This document shows, one piece after another, positions 1 to 6,439 of a stretch of DNA of 7,088 nt; the first letter of the stretch is position 1, and each line of letters opens with the position of its first letter. A program made the position numbers and the translations under genes. The DNA lies in the NCBI GenBank assembly GCA_028869615.1, contig JAGWRQ010000108.1, positions 1-7,088 on the forward strand. Direction: 5' to 3'. Source of the stretch: Candidatus Methylomirabilota bacterium (GTDB lineage: Bacteria > Methylomirabilota > Methylomirabilia > Methylomirabilales > Methylomirabilaceae). The notes under the pieces are model-generated. The model saw only the letters and a program-made list of their open reading frames with translations, was not told where the DNA came from and did no database searches.

Positions 1-52
1 CCAGGTTCAAACCTCATCCCTCAAACGGCACAAAGGCGGGGGGTCCTTCCCT
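1..52 (+). ncRNA. ssrS: Probable 3' end of 6S RNA (partial)
   Basis: The window opens with a GGTTCAAACC segment, then an ACGGCAC motif and a run of six G. This order (GGTTCAA, a short spacer, CGGCA, then a purine-rich closing strand) resembles the 3' half of 6S RNA as I remember it from E. coli. 6S RNA mimics an open promoter and binds the housekeeping RNA polymerase holoenzyme. Its gene often follows zapA and precedes rny or a 5-formyl-THF cyclo-ligase gene, which fits the rny gene immediately downstream. The 5' half, including the strand that would pair with the G-run, lies outside the window, so the fold cannot be tested here. The 3' boundary is approximate. The alternative is plain leader sequence. 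Confidence 0.42.
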
Positions 53-219
53 TCCTCCCCTATTACGCGCTCACCCGTTATCAGGACCGCGTACCCTTTG
101 TACCCTTCTCACCTCGGTCCGAGGGCCTTTTCATACTCCCCAGTGAGTGATCCTCTTACATTTCTGGCCATTCATTCAATGGCGTTGGCACAAGCAGTGT
201 GGAAGGAGGTGGACCTCCG
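53..219 (+). other. Non-coding leader upstream of rny
   Basis: No convincing gene is present. The stretch is pyrimidine-rich and holds a tandem 8-nt repeat (GTACCCTT at 91-98 and 100-107). It also contains an inverted repeat, CCTCGG at 112-117 against CCGAGG at 119-124, followed shortly by TTTT at 128-131. That could be a weak intrinsic terminator for the upstream RNA, but the stem is short and the T-run is only four. One frame is open from 1 to 150 with no start codon in the window, and its odd composition argues against coding. I see no confident sigma-70 promoter for rny. Confidence 0.4.
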
Positions 220-222
220 TTG
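203..222 (+). promoter_or_regulatory. rny ribosome binding site within an inverted repeat, TTG start
   Basis: An almost ideal Shine-Dalgarno, AAGGAGGT (203-210), sits 9 nt before TTG at 220-222. The next in-frame upstream start, GTG at 199, would place this ribosome site inside the coding region and has no good site of its own, so TTG 220 is preferred. GGAGGT (205-210) is followed after GG by its exact complement ACCTCC (213-218). The mRNA can therefore fold a tight hairpin that hides the ribosome site directly before the start codon. Confidence 0.7.
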
Positions 223-1785
223 GCAATTGGAGTTGATCAGTTAGCGATCGTTCTGATCGTGGCGGTTGCTGGTGTTATCGTTGGGTACTTGCTCAGAAAA
301 CAGGTATTCGAAAGTAAGGTGGCTGAGGCAGAGACACTGGCCAAGCGCATCCTGAACGAGGCGGAGAAAGAGGCAGAAACCAAACTTCGGGAGGCTGAGC
401 TTGAGGCCAAGGAACTCGCTATTCAGGCTAAGGCCGATCTGGAGCGAGAAACCAAGAGCCGTCGTCAGGAACTCGAGAGCGCGCAGCGCCACGTGAGTCA
501 GAAGGAAGAGACCATTGAGCGACGACTGGAGCAGTTGGAGCGACGCGACCGCGAACTGGATTCACTGGCAAGCGATCTCGGCAACAGGGAGCGGGCTGCC
601 GCCGACAAAGAGACCCAGTGCGCTCAGTTAATGGATGATGCGCAGCGACAACTGGAGCGCATCTCCGGCCTCACAGCCGAAGAGGCCAGGAAGATCCTGC
701 TCCAGAATCTGGAGCAGGAGGCTAGGATCGAGTCGATGGCTTTGTTCAAACGGCTTGAGGATGAGACGAGGGCGACGGCGGAGGCGAAGGCCAAAGAAAT
801 CCTGGCCGTTGCCGTTGATAAGTGTGCCCCGGAGTTCGTCATGGAATCAACGGTCTCTGTGGTGGATTTGCCGAACGAGGAGATGAAGGGGCGGATCATT
901 GGTCGGGAGGGGCGCAACATCCGGGCCTTCGAGCGAGCAACGGGAATTGATGTGATCGTGGACGACACCCCTGAAGCGGTGATCCTATCCGGCTTCGATC
1001 CGATCCGGCGGGCCATCGCCAAGGAGGCGCTACAACGCCTCATCACCGATGGGCGGATTCATCCGGCTCGCATCGAGGAAGTAGTGGAGAAGGTGAAGGG
1101 AGAGATCGATGACGACATCAAGAAGACCGGTGAACGCGCAACCTTCGAACTGGGGATCAGCGGTCTCCACCCCGAACTCGTGCGCCTGGTTGGGCGGCTC
1201 AAGTACCGAACCAGCTATTCGCAGAATCAGCTTCAACACACGATAGAGGTGGCGCAACTCGCCGGTGTGATGGCGGCTGAGTTGGGGCTCGATGCCAAGG
1301 TTGCCAAACGGGCAGGTATGCTTCACGATATCGGGAAGTCGGCCGACGTCAACATGGAAGGGACTCACGTCTCCATTTCGGCTGAGTTGGCCAAGAAGTA
1401 TGGTGAGCGCCCAAAGGTGGTGAATGCGATCGCCGCCCATCACGAGGACGTGGAAATTACCTGTCTGGAGGCCGTGGTGCTCCAGATCGCTGATACGCTC
1501 TCGGCGGCCAGGCCCGGGGCCAGACGTGAGCTGTTGGAAAGCTACGTGAAACGGCTCGAGGGATTGGAGAGAATCGCAAACTCCTTTGCGGGCGTGAGCA
1601 AGACATACGCCATCCAAGCCGGACGTGAGGTGCGCATTATCGTTGAGAGCGCTGAGGTATCAGACGTGCAGGCGTATCAGCTTGCGCGGGATATCGCGAA
1701 GCGAATCGAAGAGGAACTACAGTACCCCGGCCACATTAAGGTGACCGTGATCCGCGAGACCAGAGCGGTAGAGTACGCCAAATAA
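220..1785 (+). CDS. rny: Ribonuclease Y
   Basis: RNase Y is a membrane-anchored endoribonuclease that starts mRNA decay by cutting single-stranded, often AU-rich RNA. From TTG 220 the product is 521 residues, the usual family length. A hydrophobic N-terminal anchor (about residues 7-24) is followed by a long charged coiled coil to about residue 190, rich in E, K, R and A. A KH RNA-binding domain carries GRIIGREG at 224-231. The C-terminal half is an HD hydrolase domain with LHDIGK at 368-373 (metal-binding His369 and Asp370) and HHED at 407-410. All diagnostic motifs are intact, so the enzyme should be active. A longer version from GTG 199 adds seven residues but is less likely, given the Shine-Dalgarno at 203-210. 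Downstream is the ymdB-type gene, its common partner, separated here by a palindromic repeat. Confidence 0.97.
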   Translation: MAIGVDQLAIVLIVAVAGVIVGYLLRKQVFESKVAEAETLAKRILNEAEKEAETKLREAELEAKELAIQAKADLERETKSRRQELESAQRHVSQKEETIERRLEQLERRDRELDSLASDLGNRERAAADKETQCAQLMDDAQRQLERISGLTAEEARKILLQNLEQEARIESMALFKRLEDETRATAEAKAKEILAVAVDKCAPEFVMESTVSVVDLPNEEMKGRIIGREGRNIRAFERATGIDVIVDDTPEAVILSGFDPIRRAIAKEALQRLITDGRIHPARIEEVVEKVKGEIDDDIKKTGERATFELGISGLHPELVRLVGRLKYRTSYSQNQLQHTIEVAQLAGVMAAELGLDAKVAKRAGMLHDIGKSADVNMEGTHVSISAELAKKYGERPKVVNAIAAHHEDVEITCLEAVVLQIADTLSAARPGARRELLESYVKRLEGLERIANSFAGVSKTYAIQAGREVRIIVESAEVSDVQAYQLARDIAKRIEEELQYPGHIKVTVIRETRAVEYAK

Positions 1786-1788
1786 CAA

Positions 1789-1869
1789 TGTTTCGAGTAT
1801 CGAGTTGCAGGTTTTGGGTTAGACCCATTCGGAGGGGGCCTCTTCGCCCGAAACCCGAAACTCGAAACA
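1789..1869. repeat. Palindromic intergenic element made of 7-nt units
   Basis: The outer ten bases TGTTTCGAGT (1789-1798) are exactly complementary to ACTCGAAACA (1860-1869). The arms extend inward for about 13 more positions with roughly nine matches. Both arms are built of heptamers: left TTTCGAG, TATCGAG, TTGCAGG, TTTTGGG (1791-1818) and right CCCGAAA, CCCGAAA, CTCGAAA (1847-1867). The centre holds a smaller hairpin, TGGG-TTAGA-CCCA (1815-1827), and a G-run at 1834-1838. There is no T-tract, so this is not a typical intrinsic terminator. It may be a dispersed REP- or MITE-like repeat, or an RNA-processing structure between rny and ymdB. I cannot test copy number from this window. Confidence 0.75.
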
Positions 1870-1876
1870 CTAAGCC

Positions 1877-2653
1877 ATGCGGATACTATTCATTGGCGAC
1901 GTGATCGGCAAGCCGGGTCGCGAAATTGTGGCGTCTGTGTTACCGCGCCTGACCGAGGAGCGGAAGATCGACCTCGTCATCGCGAACGGCGAAAACCTGG
2001 CCGGCGGCTTCGGCGTCACGGGAGCGGTGGCTGAAGAGATGTTCGCGCTCGGTGTTGATCTCCTGACCTCCGGGAATCACCTCTGGGATAAGAAAGAGGT
2101 CGAAGAGTACATTGTCAAGGAGGAGCGACTGCTGCGACCGGCCAACTACCCCGAGCCTGCGCCTGGCAGGGGAAGCCTGGTGGTGGATCGGGGCGGCTGT
2201 ATCGTCGGAGTGCTGAATCTGCAGGGACGGGCGTTCATGCCCACGCTGGATTGCCCGTTCCGAGTGGGTGACCGCGAGATCAGCCGGCTGCGTCGAGAGA
2301 CGACGTTGATCTTCGTCGATTTCCATGGCGAGGCGACAGCGGAGAAACAGGCCTTCGCCTGGTATGTGGATGGGCGGGTATCGGCGGTGATCGGCTCGCA
2401 CACGCATGTCCCGACCGCGGATGAGCGAATCCTGCCGGGAGGCACGGCGTATCTGACCGATGTGGGGATGACGGGTGGGTACGATTCGGTCATTGGGATG
2501 GGCATTGAGGCGCCGATTGCCAAATTCCTGTCCGGTCTTCCGAAGCAGTTCCGACCGGCTACCGGCGCGCCTCGACTGTGCGGAGTCGTGGTCGAGATCG
2601 ACGAGCGTACCGGCCGCTCAACCTCCATCCTACGGATCCAACAGGAGCCCTGA
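1877..2653 (+). CDS. ymdB: YmdB-type metallophosphoesterase (TIGR00282 family)
   Basis: This 258-residue protein is a calcineurin-like phosphodiesterase of the YmdB/DR1281 family, which hydrolyses 2',3'-cyclic nucleotides. In Bacillus it affects biofilm and motility gene expression and is linked to RNase Y. The di-metal ligand set is complete: Asp8 in GDVIGKPGR, Glu39-Asn40 in NGEN, Asn67-His68 in SGNHLWD, His150 in DFHGEA, and His175 and His177 in GSHTHVP. The length is typical and there is no signal peptide, so it is cytosolic. The ATG at 1877 gives the canonical N-terminus MRILFIGD. However, no Shine-Dalgarno precedes it: the bases between the palindromic element and the start are ACTAAGCC-like. 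folD starts 11 nt after its stop, so the two are probably co-transcribed. Confidence 0.95.
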   Translation: MRILFIGDVIGKPGREIVASVLPRLTEERKIDLVIANGENLAGGFGVTGAVAEEMFALGVDLLTSGNHLWDKKEVEEYIVKEERLLRPANYPEPAPGRGSLVVDRGGCIVGVLNLQGRAFMPTLDCPFRVGDREISRLRRETTLIFVDFHGEATAEKQAFAWYVDGRVSAVIGSHTHVPTADERILPGGTAYLTDVGMTGGYDSVIGMGIEAPIAKFLSGLPKQFRPATGAPRLCGVVVEIDERTGRSTSILRIQQEP

Positions 2654-2664
2654 GGCGACCCCGC

Positions 2665-3579
2665 ATGGCAGCACGGATCATCGACGGCAAGGCTATTGCG
2701 GCAGAGATTCGCCGAGAAGTCCGGCTCGATGTCGCGGCAATGGTGGCGCAGACCGGGGTAGTGCCGTGCCTGGCGGCGATCCTTGTCGGGAATGACCCGG
2801 CCTCGGCAACCTATGTGCAGAACAAGGCCAGGGCGTGTAAGGAGGTCGGGATTACCTCAGTACGGATCGACCTGCCGGCCGACTGTTCTGAAGCGTCGCT
2901 ACTCCACGAGATCGGGCGTCTGAACAGCGACCCTGCCGTACACGCGATTCTCGTCCAGCTTCCGCTCCCACCCCACATCAGCGAAAAGCGAGTCCTGGAG
3001 ACGATCCTTCCGGAAAAGGATGTGGACGGGTTTCATCCCGCTAACCTGGGAGGATTGCTCGTCGGGAAACCCCTCTTTGTCGCATCCACGCCGCTTGGCA
3101 TTCTTGAACTGCTGAATCGGTCGAATGTGGGAATCGAGGGGAAGCATGCCGTCATCGTCGGCTGGAGTGTGGTGGTCGGCAAACCGACGGCGTTCCTGTT
3201 GCTGCAGCACCACGCGACCGTTACCATCTGCCATATCAAGACCCGCGAGCTTGCCTCTCATACCCGACAGGCTGATATCCTGATTGTAGCGGCAGGAAAG
3301 CCGGGTTTGGTGACCGGCTCCATGGTCAAGGGTGGGGCCGTGGTCATCGATGTCGGCGTGAATCGCCTGACAGACGGCAGAGTGGTGGGGGATGTGGACT
3401 TTCCGGGGGTTGCGGAAAAGGCTTCGCTGATCACGCCGGTTCCAGGCGGGGTCGGTCCGATGACGGTCGCTATGCTGTTACGAAATACGGTAGATGCCTG
3501 CCGCCGCTTGTGCGACGCTCGTCGGCCCACCGGGACTGTGCCGGCTGCATCGGGCAAAAGCGAGACACCGCAATCTTGA
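2665..3579 (+). CDS. folD: Bifunctional methylenetetrahydrofolate dehydrogenase / methenyl-THF cyclohydrolase
   Basis: FolD interconverts 5,10-methylene-, 5,10-methenyl- and 10-formyl-tetrahydrofolate in the cytosol, supplying one-carbon units for purines and formyl-Met-tRNA. ATG 2665 gives 304 residues beginning MAARIIDGK, the usual FolD N-terminus. A GAGG site (2652-2655) overlaps the ymdB stop, 9 nt upstream of the start. An in-frame extension back to 2578 would overlap ymdB and adds no family sequence. Catalytic residues are present: Tyr50 and Lys54 in TYVQNK, Gln98 in VQLPLP, and Asp121 in KDVDGFHP. The C-terminal signature PVPGGVGPMT is intact. Two motifs depart from consensus: the dinucleotide loop reads GWSVVVGKP (166-174) rather than GRSxxVGKP, and the usual PCTP reads ASTP (140-143). 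The last 25 or so residues are a variable tail. Confidence 0.96.
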   Translation: MAARIIDGKAIAAEIRREVRLDVAAMVAQTGVVPCLAAILVGNDPASATYVQNKARACKEVGITSVRIDLPADCSEASLLHEIGRLNSDPAVHAILVQLPLPPHISEKRVLETILPEKDVDGFHPANLGGLLVGKPLFVASTPLGILELLNRSNVGIEGKHAVIVGWSVVVGKPTAFLLLQHHATVTICHIKTRELASHTRQADILIVAAGKPGLVTGSMVKGGAVVIDVGVNRLTDGRVVGDVDFPGVAEKASLITPVPGGVGPMTVAMLLRNTVDACRRLCDARRPTGTVPAASGKSETPQS

Positions 3580-3594
3580 GGAAGAGCGGGCGCT

Positions 3595-3945
3595 GTGGCA
3601 AGGGAGGTCATGGTGCCTGTATGTGGACGCGTGGTGATGTATGCGGTGGATAAGGTGAATCGGCACGACGAAGAGCCAATCGCACCGGGTTCTGAAGAGG
3701 GCGAGCCCCCGCTGCTGACGAAAGAGGAAGCCATCGCTGAGGTGAAGCGGTGGTTTGAGCGGTACAGGATCGACCAGAACCAGATTTTCGCCAGGATCGG
3801 CGAGCTGGTTGTCCGCTATGGAGACCTGATTCCTCACCTCGAACAGGAGACCGATGAGGGGCGGTTGCTCCTTCGAGCGATCTCCCGGGGCCGAGTGGTC
3901 CGACAACAGCGCGGATTTCCTGGTCTAGAGAGAGATCAGAAGTAG
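3595..3945 (+). CDS. Small conserved-looking hypothetical protein
   Basis: I do not recognise this protein of up to 116 residues. The reading frame fits the operon: it begins 15 nt after folD and ends 10 nt before the DUF971 gene. The N-terminal third is variable and acidic (HDEEPIAPGSEEGEPP). Residues from about 42 onward look like a compact helical domain, with LTKEEAIAEVKRWFERY followed by a second helix-like stretch and a basic C-terminus. There is no signal peptide, membrane segment or cysteine cluster. The start is uncertain. GTG 3595 has a GAGGAAG site about 10 nt upstream, whereas the stronger GGAGGT at 3603-3608 lies too close to ATG 3610 and could instead serve GTG 3613. ATG 3637 is another option. 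Confidence 0.7.
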   Translation: MAREVMVPVCGRVVMYAVDKVNRHDEEPIAPGSEEGEPPLLTKEEAIAEVKRWFERYRIDQNQIFARIGELVVRYGDLIPHLEQETDEGRLLLRAISRGRVVRQQRGFPGLERDQK

Positions 3946-3955
3946 TTGGCGAACA

Positions 3956-4318
3956 ATGATACCGACACAATTGTCTGATCCGGCCGAGGTGATCGTTGAC
4001 CGGCAGGAACGGAGCCTGATCATTACATGGCGCGACGGGCATCGCAGCGTGTATCCATTTGATGATCTTCGGCGCGATTGCCCATGCGCCTCCTGTGATG
4101 ATGCGAGGCACAAGAAGCTGAACGCCGGGAGTCTCCTGGTTCTGAGCGGTCCGGTCCTGAAGCCGGGCGAGGTGCAGATTACCGACTATCGCCCAGTGGG
4201 TTGGTATGCGCTGAACTTCACCTGGAGCGATGGGCACGATACCGGTATCTATACGTATGAATCTCTGCGGGCGAACTGCCCCTGTGAACAATGCTCCGGT
4301 ACCGAGGCGGCGCGGTGA
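3956..4318 (+). CDS. DUF971 / gamma-butyrobetaine hydroxylase N-terminal-like domain protein
   Basis: This 120-residue protein matches the DUF971 pattern, also found as the N-terminal domain of gamma-butyrobetaine hydroxylase. It has a W-x-DGH core, an LR-x-x-CPC segment, and the late signature DGHDTGIYTYESLR. Stand-alone members have no settled function and are often found near or fused to Mrp/ApbC iron-sulphur carriers. Two similar halves are visible. Residues 25-47 (WRDGH to CPCASC) parallel 90-113 (WSDGH to CPCEQC), giving Cys42, Cys44, Cys47 and Cys108, Cys110, Cys113. These six cysteines could bind zinc or an iron-sulphur cluster; that is inference. The start ATG 3956 has only a weak ribosome site. 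The next gene begins 4 nt after its stop, suggesting translational coupling. Confidence 0.88.
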   Translation: MIPTQLSDPAEVIVDRQERSLIITWRDGHRSVYPFDDLRRDCPCASCDDARHKKLNAGSLLVLSGPVLKPGEVQITDYRPVGWYALNFTWSDGHDTGIYTYESLRANCPCEQCSGTEAAR

Positions 4319-4322
4319 GGGG

Positions 4323-5363
4323 ATGAAAGCGATCCAGTTGCTGGAACCCGGGATCGTCAAGGTCGCCGAGCTGCCGGTCCCATCCATTGGACCGGGGGAG
4401 CTACTATTGGCGATGAGGGCATGCGGCCTGTGCGGGTCTGATCTGGCGAAAATCTTTAGCCAGAAGCCGCTGAAGCAGCCCGTTCCGCTGGGCCACGAGC
4501 TGGTGGGGGTGGTCAAGGCGGTTGGTGAAGGGGTGCAGCGATTTGCCCCCGGTGATCGTCTGGCCGTTGCGCACCATGTCCCGTGTGGCCGATGCCGCTA
4601 CTGTCGCCATGGTAACGACTCGATGTGTCCCCAGTTCAAAGCGACCAACATCGATCCCGGCGGCTTCGCCGAGTTCGTTCGGATTCCGGCCCTGCAGGTC
4701 ACGCAGACGGCCTTTGCGCTTCCTGAGAGACTCCCGGACGACGTCGGTATCTTTATGGAGCCATTCGCCTGCGCGTTGCGGGTAGTCAAGCGATCCGATG
4801 TGCAGGCCGGTGATCAGATCGTGGTGATCGGCGCCGGGTGCATGGGGTTGCTGGTCGCGCAGGCCGTCGCCGTGTTCGGCGCGAGACCGATCTGTGTGGA
4901 TATTCGGGAGGAGCGTCTTCAGTTGGCTCGAGCCCTCGGTATTGAGACTACCCTGAATGTAGCCGGATCGGATCCGCGAACGGCCCTTCGCTCGGTCACG
5001 GAAGAGGACGGGATCGACGGGGCCATCTTCACTGCGGTGAGCGCCTCGATGGTGGAAGCGGCGCTCAGTGTTCTGCGCGCCGGGGGGAAGATCAACCTGT
5101 TCGCTGATGCGGGCGATGCCGGACGCATGGCGATCGATCTGAGTCGCTTCTACCGGCAGGAGCTATCTCTTACGGCAACCTATTCGGCTACGCCGGTGGA
5201 ACTGGGAGAGGCGATCCGACTCCTGGCCTCCGGACAGATCCGGACTGATCCCCTTGTCAGCTATCGTTTTGATCTGAGCCGGTTCGATGAAGGTGCGCGC
5301 CTGCAGCGAGCAGGGCAGGCCACGAAGGTCCTGTTCTACGCCAAGGGAGCAGGTACGACATGA
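4323..5363 (+). CDS. Zinc-dependent medium-chain dehydrogenase (sorbitol/threonine dehydrogenase-like)
   Basis: This 346-residue cytosolic enzyme belongs to the zinc MDR superfamily, which oxidises alcohols or polyols with NAD(P). The catalytic-zinc ligands are in place: Cys37 in GLCGSD, His58-Glu59 in GHE, and Glu146 in MEPFACALR. The structural zinc site is canonical, with Cys88, Cys91, Cys94 and Cys102. The Rossmann motif GAGCMG spans 170-175, and Asp193 at the end of the second strand predicts preference for NAD over NADP. ATG 4323, directly after GAGGGG and 4 nt past the DUF971 stop, gives the normal MKAIQL start. An upstream in-frame extension to 4230 overlaps DUF971 and is not family sequence. 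Substrate is unknown. The stop codon overlaps the start of the next dehydrogenase gene. Confidence 0.93.
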   Translation: MKAIQLLEPGIVKVAELPVPSIGPGELLLAMRACGLCGSDLAKIFSQKPLKQPVPLGHELVGVVKAVGEGVQRFAPGDRLAVAHHVPCGRCRYCRHGNDSMCPQFKATNIDPGGFAEFVRIPALQVTQTAFALPERLPDDVGIFMEPFACALRVVKRSDVQAGDQIVVIGAGCMGLLVAQAVAVFGARPICVDIREERLQLARALGIETTLNVAGSDPRTALRSVTEEDGIDGAIFTAVSASMVEAALSVLRAGGKINLFADAGDAGRMAIDLSRFYRQELSLTATYSATPVELGEAIRLLASGQIRTDPLVSYRFDLSRFDEGARLQRAGQATKVLFYAKGAGTT

Positions 5364-6439
5364 TCCCTGTGGAGGCCCTGAGCCGGACGATGATGGCGGC
5401 GGTACTTCATGGTCCGGAAGATGTGCGGTTGGAGGAGGTGCCGATTCCTCAGGTAGGGCCAAAGGATCTCTTGGCCAAGGTCGAGGCTGCCTCTATCGAT
5501 TTCACAGATCGCAAGGTCTACCTGCGTGGATCGCACCCGATGATCGAGACCCCCGGGCTCTTCGGGCACGAGTGGGCTGGCGTCGTGACAGCGCGAGGGG
5601 AGCAGGCAGATGTTCGGTGGCAACCGGGAATACGGGTGGTTGCAGCGAACTCGGCCCCTTGTACCGATTCGGATCCGGCGGCCCGATGCCGCGCCTGCCG
5701 GCGTTCTTGCCAGGGTATGTGCGAGCGACTCCTGTACAACAACGGCGCCTTCGCCCCCTACATTCGTATCCCAGGACGGATCGCGGAGGTCAACCTGTAT
5801 GAGCTACCTGCGCAGGTTCCCTTTGAGGAGGCGGCCCTAGCTGAGCCGCTCGCCTGCGTGATGCACGCGGTGCGGCGCGTACCGATCTCCGACGGAGATC
5901 GTGTTGTGATCGTGGGAGCCGGACCGATCGGCCTGCTGTTTATCGCCGTCTTGCGCAACCGTTATGGGCAGTCGGTTCGTCTCCTCAGTGTGGACCATCA
6001 CGACGACCGTCTGGCTCTGGCGAGGAGCTTCGGGGCGGACGCGGCGTTGAATACCGCCGGAGGGTTGGAGAAGACACGCGTACGAGCAGCCTTGGGCGTT
6101 GAAAGGGCCGATGTCGTCATTGAGGCAGTGGGCAGTGCGCAGGCGCATCAGGAAGCGTTTGAACTGGTCGGTCGAGGCGGCACGCTGGTTCCCTTCGGCG
6201 GAGTGGCTAAGGGCGCTGCCCTTTCCCTCGACCTGCATCGGTTACATTACGATGAGACCCGGATCGTTCCGATCTATCACCATACGCCGGCCGATTTCGC
6301 CAGCGCCGTCCATGCCATCGTTCGCCGCGAGATTCCGGTAGGCCGCCTTATCACTGCCCGCCTCCCTCTCTCGGAGTTGCCGAGAGCGCTCGAAATGGTA
6401 CAGGAGCGGACGACCCTCCGGACGATCCTGTTTCCGTGA
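5360..6439 (+). CDS. Divergent medium-chain dehydrogenase with Asp at the catalytic-zinc Cys position
   Basis: This 359-residue MDR protein is clearly related in fold to its upstream neighbour and overlaps it by ATGA, so the two are translationally coupled. Its first catalytic-zinc ligand is Asp47 (SIDFTD) where the neighbour has Cys37 (GLCGSD). His70-Glu71 in GHE and Glu162 in AEPLACVMH are kept. Asp at this position is known from haloarchaeal glucose dehydrogenase and still binds zinc, so activity is plausible. The structural-zinc loop is stretched: Cys101, then eight residues to Cys110, then Cys113 and Cys121, with an extra Cys117. The usual GDR turn reads GIR (90-92). The Rossmann motif GAGPIG is at 186-191, with Asp212 pointing to NAD. 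Starts at Met11 or Met12 would remove a short non-family leader. A polyol- or sugar-type substrate is a guess. Confidence 0.9.
   Translation: MIPVEALSRTMMAAVLHGPEDVRLEEVPIPQVGPKDLLAKVEAASIDFTDRKVYLRGSHPMIETPGLFGHEWAGVVTARGEQADVRWQPGIRVVAANSAPCTDSDPAARCRACRRSCQGMCERLLYNNGAFAPYIRIPGRIAEVNLYELPAQVPFEEAALAEPLACVMHAVRRVPISDGDRVVIVGAGPIGLLFIAVLRNRYGQSVRLLSVDHHDDRLALARSFGADAALNTAGGLEKTRVRAALGVERADVVIEAVGSAQAHQEAFELVGRGGTLVPFGGVAKGAALSLDLHRLHYDETRIVPIYHHTPADFASAVHAIVRREIPVGRLITARLPLSELPRALEMVQERTTLRTILFP

Noticed and set aside
1..20. tRNA T-loop-like GGTTCAA
   Set aside because: The flanking bases do not form a T-stem and no acceptor CCA context follows; 6S RNA is a better fit.
112..131. Intrinsic terminator before rny
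   Set aside because: The stem is only six pairs with a single-base centre (four pairs with a realistic loop), and the T-run is four, separated by GCC. Too weak to call as a separate feature.
1..150. Open + strand frame running in from the window edge
   Set aside because: It has no start codon in the window and odd Pro/Phe/Arg composition; the RNA-like features and pyrimidine bias fit non-coding sequence better.
1030..1617. 195-codon open frame on the - strand inside rny
   Set aside because: It is fully antisense to the conserved KH/HD region of RNase Y and has no family-like sequence.
2578..2664. In-frame N-terminal extension of folD
   Set aside because: It overlaps the 3' end of ymdB and adds 29 residues not seen in FolD; ATG 2665 with a GAGG site gives the normal start.
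4230..4322. In-frame N-terminal extension of the first dehydrogenase
   Set aside because: It overlaps DUF971 and gives a non-family leader; ATG 4323 yields the standard MDR start.
3608..4516. Long open frame on the - strand (302 codons)
   Set aside because: It lies antisense to three well-supported + strand genes, and its product is Pro/Ser/Arg-rich with no recognisable motif. It is a typical GC-rich shadow frame.
5884..5900. Perfect palindrome GATCTCCG-A-CGGAGATC
   Set aside because: It lies inside the conserved ISDGDR coding segment of the second dehydrogenase, and the 1-nt centre and lack of context make chance likely.
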